Source: Stomoxys calcitrans (Eukaryota > Arthropoda > Insecta > Diptera > Muscidae). Taken from it: a stretch of 64,000 nt of DNA. Of this stretch, positions 60,558 to 64,000 are shown piece after piece. A program made the position numbers and the translations under genes. The notes beneath the pieces were generated by a model, which ran no database searches, was not told the DNA's origin, and saw only the letters and a list, made by a program, of their open reading frames with translations. The DNA is taken from NCBI RefSeq assembly GCF_963082655.1, contig NC_081553.1, positions 63,168,311 to 63,232,310 on the forward strand, given 5' to 3'. Within the stretch, counting starts at the first letter, position 1; every line of letters starts with the position of its first letter.

Positions 60558-62355
60558 GAGCTATATCAAAATGTGAACCGATTTCTATGAAATTAACCGG
60601 TAATGTCGGGAGTCATAAGAAAATCCTTGCTGCCTTATTTTGAGAGAATCGGTTAACAAATGACCATTTTATTGCAGTATTACTGCAAATCGGACGAACA
60701 TATATATGAGAGCTATATCCAAATCTGAACCGATTTGTTACAATTTCAATAGGCTTCGTCTCTAGGCCGTCTCATGTCCATACCATATTTGAAGACGATC
60801 GGATGAAAACTGCGACCTATAGCTTGTACACAAATTAACATGGATAGACGGACAGACGGATGGACGGACAGACGGACATAGCTAAGTCGAATCAGAAAGC
60901 GATTCTGAGTCGGTCTGTATACTTATCAATGGGTCTATCCCCTTCCTCCTTGGTGTTACAAATAAATGCACTAAGTTATAACACCCTGTACCACAGTAGT
61001 GGTGTAGGGTATAAAAACATTTTGCTTACATAAAAAAAAAATTATTTTTGGAAAAAAAATATGTAGCTTTCATTTGTTAATAGTTCTTCGTACGAAAACA
61101 TCTTATTTGAAAGGTTTTTTTAAAGATTAGTAAAAAATTTCGTCGTCTTTGAAGAAAAATTAACCGACGATGCCATCTACCGATAAACCACACCAAACTG
61201 TCGTTTTTTGGGATTTTGCTTGTCTACGCACGAATTTTGATAAAAATTTCAAATCATTTGCAGTAGTTGCTCATTTGTGAAATGGCAAAGTGAACTAAAC
61301 ACTTTTCATTGCGACTTAACCCAAAAAGCTTAGCTCATAAAAAATCATCCTTTAGTAATGAACGGACTGACTTTCAGTTGGAATCTTCGAATCATACTCA
61401 TATTTTCATCAACTATATATATGTAACAACCCCTTATTTTCTCTCTTCCAGATGAAATTGCCAATAAATTGAGCGAAGAATATTTGCACTACCTTGAAAC
61501 CGGCATAGAATCGCCCGCTCTAAAACAAATCTCCACCCAATTGAGCAAATCTCATACCAAAGACATATTCACTGCCAACGCCAACGAATTGAGTACAGCC
61601 AATCAATTTTTCATGTGCACCACATGTCGAGCTGTTACCAATGTCATATCTCGTACCTTCCGTTCGGACGAGGGTGAATTGAACGGTCCCAATGCTGAAG
61701 CCAATTCTAAAAAGGTATTCTTAGATTTGTGTGCCCGTCTCAATATCCAAACTCAAGAGGTGTGTTCGGGTTTGTTCGATCTGAATTGGGATATTGTTCA
61801 TTACATCATTATGAATTCGGATTCAGATGCTCGTTCACTCTGTGGCACTCTTCCCATTAAATTCTGTGAGGTTAAGCAAGAACAATTCAATTGGCAAGTG
61901 AATATCGATAGTGGCAAAGGTCCCCTGACGGCTCCCAAGGCAACAGTGCCCAAAAAGACTGCAAATGATTTGAATATTGTCCAACTTACTGATATTCACT
62001 ACGATCCTGAATATAAACCTGGCTCTTTGGCTGATTGTGAAGATCTTTTGTGTTGTCGCGATAATCCTTCGACTGGCATTTCTGTAGAGGCCGAAGCTGG
62101 TTTCTGGAGTGATTATCGTTATTGTGACTCACCCTTGCATATGATTGAGAATGCTTTTGATAGCATCAAGGAGACAAATCCAAAGATTGACTACATATAT
62201 CAAACTGGAGATATTGTGCCGCACAATGTTTGGTCCACCACCAAGGAAAGCAATAAAGAAATGTTAACGGAAATTCATGATTTAATTGCTAAAAAGTTTG
62301 GTGATATTCCGGTTTTCCCAATTGTAGGCAATCATGAGCCTCATCCGGCAAATAT
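51949..62355 (+). CDS. Acid sphingomyelinase paralog D (ASM-D), exons 1-2 only, continues past the window
   Basis: Exon 1 is 51949-52063 (signal peptide, then NLPGVPTEF) and exon 2 is 61452-62355, joined in the family's phase 1. Exon 2 ends at the family's AAT-AT|GTAAGT donor, so exon 3 and later must lie beyond 64000; no FAPD exon start occurs between 62356 and the edge. Visible motifs are the saposin-B cysteines FMCTTC, QEVC, SLC and KFC, then LTDIHYDP (D219, H221), QTGDIVPHNVW (D292) and GNHEPHP (N332, H333). Downstream histidines cannot be assessed. Intron 1 is 9388 bp, the longest in the cluster, and holds a TIR element, LINE and SINE pieces, a 66-bp minisatellite and a mariner pseudogene. 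Exon-1 length (115 nt) matches C, while its sequence after the signal resembles A and B. Confidence 0.9.
52136..52805. mobile_element. TIR element, about 670 bp, in ASM-D intron 1
   Basis: Ends are inverted repeats of about 85 bp (52136-52222 and 52711-52805), including AGTTAACTTTAACT and TAGCAGCACACTGTTACGAG; the right copy has a 5-bp addition near CTAAGC. ATTTCT occurs just outside both ends and may be part of a target duplication. Inside is an imperfect direct repeat ('gactttttgcatattttgctttttgatttagatcct' twice, about 175 bp apart). No transposase. Confidence 0.75.
52815..54180. repeat. F2 array, about eight units
   Basis: 'gtcttaagcccataaaggcgcatttatt' recurs at about 52981, 53130, 53286, 53441, 53616, 53766 and 53911. 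A (GTCY)-side block lies at 52820-52850. Confidence 0.65.
54180..54835. other. Unclassified sequence in ASM-D intron 1
   Basis: No coding frame, splice-supported exon or family repeat recognised. Slightly more G+C than its surroundings, which suggests old LINE sequence. Confidence 0.3.
54836..54895 (+). mobile_element. SINE tail fragment
   Basis: 'cttatcattgagtttaaacattaatcggactgcactcattgat' and 'ggaatgttcatgg', the SINE 3' end with an internal deletion. Confidence 0.6.
54893..55430 (-). mobile_element. LINE reverse transcriptase C-terminal fragment
   Basis: On the reverse strand AIVRSVLAFEALVWLKAVKKKTRSRELLKVYS matches the 'IVRPIL-YGALVWW' region after the palm of R1/LOA-type LINEs. A further piece up to 55430 is broken. 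Confidence 0.6.
55545..55835. repeat. Inverted relatives of the 66-bp minisatellite
   Basis: Words 'cagaattctgaacgat' and 'tccgacagttctgaca' read as the reverse of the units at 55900-56460, so the array was inverted or folded back. Confidence 0.5.
55890..56470. repeat. 66-bp minisatellite, about nine units
   Basis: Each unit reads about 'ttccgaaatcgttcagaattct', 'tacgaagtttcggaaga', 'acatccgatttcaatacgaaa'. Because 66 is divisible by 3, two forward frames stay open for over 100 codons. Confidence 0.8.
56640..56925 (+). mobile_element. LINE RNase H fragment
   Basis: YSDGSRLDSHVGFEVYSEELGL is the start of a LINE RNase H domain (catalytic Asp in SDGS). The rest of the domain is divergent and cut short. 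Confidence 0.65.
56926..57860. other. A+T-rich intron sequence, mostly unrecognised
   Basis: 57060-57160 is a decayed repeat terminus ('aagttcggttcaaacgaattt', 'ccgtttttacttgttt'). 57160-57860 shows no recognisable feature. Confidence 0.35.
57865..58650 (+). repeat. mini-me/DINE-like element interrupted by a SINE
   Basis: GCAAGTAAAAGCGC and hairpin GTTCGGTCGGGCCGAATC at about 57880, 'caccctccaccatagatcgc'; F1 units resume at 58440-58640 after the SINE. Confidence 0.6.
57985..58238 (+). mobile_element. tRNA-derived SINE (about 254 bp)
   Basis: A-box-like TGGCTCAGAGG, B-box GGTTCAAATCC, then the body and end 'taatggaatgttcattgg'. Confidence 0.8.
58650..59100. other. Unrecognised intron sequence
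   Basis: Only 58985-59100 is recognisable: the 'accctacacctaccctataag' repeat block shared with 1536-1610. Confidence 0.35.
59105..59890 (+). pseudogene. mariner transposase pseudogene with intact 3' end
   Basis: Encodes a mariner DDE domain: RDEKWIVYNN (first Asp), HQDNARPH (second) and HPPYSPDLAPSDYHLF (third, 34 residues after the second, the mariner D34D signature). It stops at TAA 59815, and the 3' inverted terminus TTGGGTTGCCCAAAAAGTAA (reverse) ends at 59890 before TA. The N-terminal DNA-binding part and 5' terminus are missing. The first Asp is in one frame and the other two in another, so a frameshift lies near 59350-59380. The 3' part matches the MITEs. Confidence 0.9.
59891..61020. 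repeat. F4 array with (TA)n
   Basis: Units share 'gggagctatatccaaatctgaaccgatttc', 'gagagtcataagaaaatcc' and 'accattttattgcagtattactg' words. It ends with a GGAC-type run at about 60845-60880 and 'accacagtagtggtgtagggtat'. Confidence 0.65.
60510..60555. repeat. (TA)n microsatellite
   Basis: About 23 uninterrupted TA units inside the F4 array. Confidence 0.9.
61140..61360 (-). mobile_element. Tc1/mariner remnant, old
   Basis: 'gataaaccacaccaaactg' and the end 'aaaaatcatccttta' match the family of 10866-11461 and 37910-38460. No readable frame. Confidence 0.5.
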
Positions 62356-62380
62356 GTAAGTATGGGCGGGGAGTAAAATG

Positions 62381-62603
62381 CAAATTTGGTCATGAACATT
62401 CCATTAAGGAGGGACAGGGGCAAACTTCTCACATATCAATGAGTGCTGTCCGATTCAAGTTTTAAGCTCAATTATAAGGGGCCTTCTTTTTGTAGCCGAG
62501 TCCAAATGGCGTGCCATAGTGTAACACCTCTACGGGGAGAAGTTTTGACATGGCATAGTACCTCACAAATGTCGCCAGCATTTGGAGGGGATAAGCACCA
62601 TTT
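62381..62603 (-). mobile_element. SINE body, reverse, without tRNA head
   Basis: 'gaacattccattaag', 'cacatatcaatgagtgctgtccgattcaagttttaagctca' and 'ggtacctcacaaatgtcgccagc'-type words match the reverse of the SINE at 31815. It starts 25 bp after exon 2 of ASM-D. Confidence 0.7.
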
Positions 62604-62604
62604 T

Positions 62605-64000
62605 GATACCCTTCACCATAGGATGGGGGTATACTAATTTCGTCATTCTGTTTGTAACTACTCGAAATATTCGTCTGGGACCCCATAAAGTATATATATT
62701 CTTGATCGTCGTGACATTTTATGTCGATCTAGCCATGTCCGTCCGTCTGTCTGTCTGTCGAAAGCACGCTAACTTTCGAAGGAGTAAAGCTGGCCGCTTG
62801 AAATTTTGCACAAATACTTCTTTTTAGTTATTAGGATTGTAAATAGGACAAATAGGTCCATGTTTTGATATAGCTGCCATATAAACCGATCTTGGGTCTT
62901 CATTTCTTGAGCTTCTAGAGGGCGCAATTCTTATCCGATTTGTCTGAATTTTTGCATCAGTTCATAGCATGATATAGCCGCCATATAAACCGATCTCCCG
63001 ATTAGACTTCTTGAGCCTCCAGAGGTCGCAATTCCTATCCGATTTGGCTGAAGTTTTACACGGCGTGTTTCGATATGACTTCCAACAACTGTGCTAAATA
63101 TGGTTTAAATCGGTCCATAACCTGATATAGCTGCTATATAAACCGAAATTTAGCATGGAAGTGTTTTATTTTGACTTACAATAAGTGTGTCAAGTATGGT
63201 CTAAATCAGTCCATATCCTGATATAGGCGCCATAAAAACCAATCTCCCGTTAGACTTCTTGGGCTTCTAGAGGGCGCAATTCTTATCCAATATGGTTGAA
63301 AATTTACATATGTCGTTTTGGTAGGACTTCCAACAACTGTACCAAGTATGATCTAAATCAGTCCATATCCTGAAATAGCCGCCATATAAACCGATATCCC
63401 CATTAGACTTCTTGAGCCTCCAGAGGACGCAATTCGTATCCGATTTGGTTGAAATTTTGCACGACATTTTTCGTTATGACTTCCAACAACTGTGCTAAAT
63501 ATGGTTTAAATCGGTCCATAACCTGATGTAGCTGCTATATAAACCGATCTTGGGTCTTGACTTCTTGTACTTCTAGAGGGCGCAATTCTTATCTGATTTG
63601 GCCGAAATTTTGCATAAAGTGTTTTATTTTGACTTCCACCATGTGTGTCAAGTATGGCCTAAATCAATCCATATCCTGATATAGGCGCCATATAAACCGA
63701 TCTCTCGATTAGACTTCTTGGGCTTCTAGAGGGCGCAAATCTTATCCAATATGGGTGAAATTTTACATATGTCGTTTTGGTATGACTTCCAACAACTGCA
63801 CCAAGTATGTTCTAAATCGGTGTATAAACTGATAAAGCTGCCATATAAACCGATCTCCCGATTAGACTTCTTGAGGCGCAAGAGGGCGCAATTATTACTC
63901 GTTTTGTCTGAAATTTTGGGGGTAGTATTTTTCTATGACCGGTGTTTATACCCTACACCACCACTGTGGTACTAATACCTTGTACCACAGTGGTGGTGTA
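62605..64000 (-). repeat. mini-me/DINE-like element with F1 array, to the window edge
   Basis: Left block at 62610 ('cataggatgggggtatac'), (TA)n, core and (GTCY)n at about 62738-62762, then about seven ~150-bp units ('gccatataaaccgatctcc', 'acttcttgagcctccagagg'). The last bases carry two 'accacagtggtggtgta'-type end blocks. Confidence 0.72.

Noticed and set aside
62356..64000. A search for exon 3 of ASM-D.
   Set aside because: No acceptor followed by the FAPD-type exon start is present; the stretch is SINE and F1 array, so the exon must lie beyond the edge.

Overview
This 64 kb window comes from a higher fly, most likely a calyptrate dipteran of the muscid type (Musca, Stomoxys or Haematobia). 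It is A+T-rich, genes have introns with GT/AG splice sites, and the core promoter has the arthropod TATA plus TCAGT form. The space between exons is packed with fly-type repeats: (GTCY)n 'mini-me'/DINE-like elements with ~150-bp internal units, RTE and RNase H LINEs, tRNA-derived SINEs, and mariner elements with their MITEs. Species was inferred from sequence character only.

The only host genes I can support are four tandem, same-strand (+) acid sphingomyelinase (ASM, SMPD1-type) paralogs. ASM-A is at 7092-17613 (6 exons, 680 aa). ASM-B is at 22598-33302 (6 exons, 709 aa). ASM-C is at 36154-46137 (5 exons, 633 aa). ASM-D starts at 51949 and runs off the right edge (exons 1-2 present, 340 codons). 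Start codons are about 14-16 kb apart. Each gene has a short signal-peptide exon, a long exon with the saposin-B domain and the first half of the metallophosphoesterase, an exon with the second half, then short C-terminal exons. All seven expected catalytic Asp/His/Asn residues are present in A, B and C, and the four in the sequenced part of D are present.

A and B share identical lengths for exons 1, 2, 3 and 5 (118, 910, 535, 150 nt), a matching TATA-Inr promoter, and a Ser/Thr-rich stalk plus hydrophobic C-terminal tail that looks like a GPI-anchor signal. C stops inside the Cys-rich exon and lacks the tail, so it should be secreted. Each gene has a TGATAA (GATA-factor-like) hexamer within about 230 bp of its start codon, which suggests, without proving, gut or fat-body expression.

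The intergenic regions and large introns hold mobile DNA. 1-7.0 kb: LINE pieces, mini-me/DINE arrays and a SINE with a triplicated B-box unit. ASM-A introns: an RNase H LINE, a Tc1/mariner remnant folded into a perfect 201-bp inverted repeat, a hAT-like 423-bp element with 8-bp target duplication, and two mariner MITEs. 17.7-22.5 kb: arrays and a third MITE. ASM-B introns: a degraded reverse-strand LINE and a second LINE group. 46.2-51.5 kb: an RTE copy bounded by a 13-bp target duplication, a foldback, and one complete (GTCY)n element. ASM-D intron 1 (9.4 kb): a TIR element, a 66-bp minisatellite, SINE, LINE pieces and a mariner transposase pseudogene.

I found no bacterial operon, CRISPR or other defence system. 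The most notable biology is the tandem ASM expansion with divergent C-terminal anchoring. The most notable structures are the perfect palindrome, the SINE B-box triplication and the UTR-to-UTR RTE deletion derivative.
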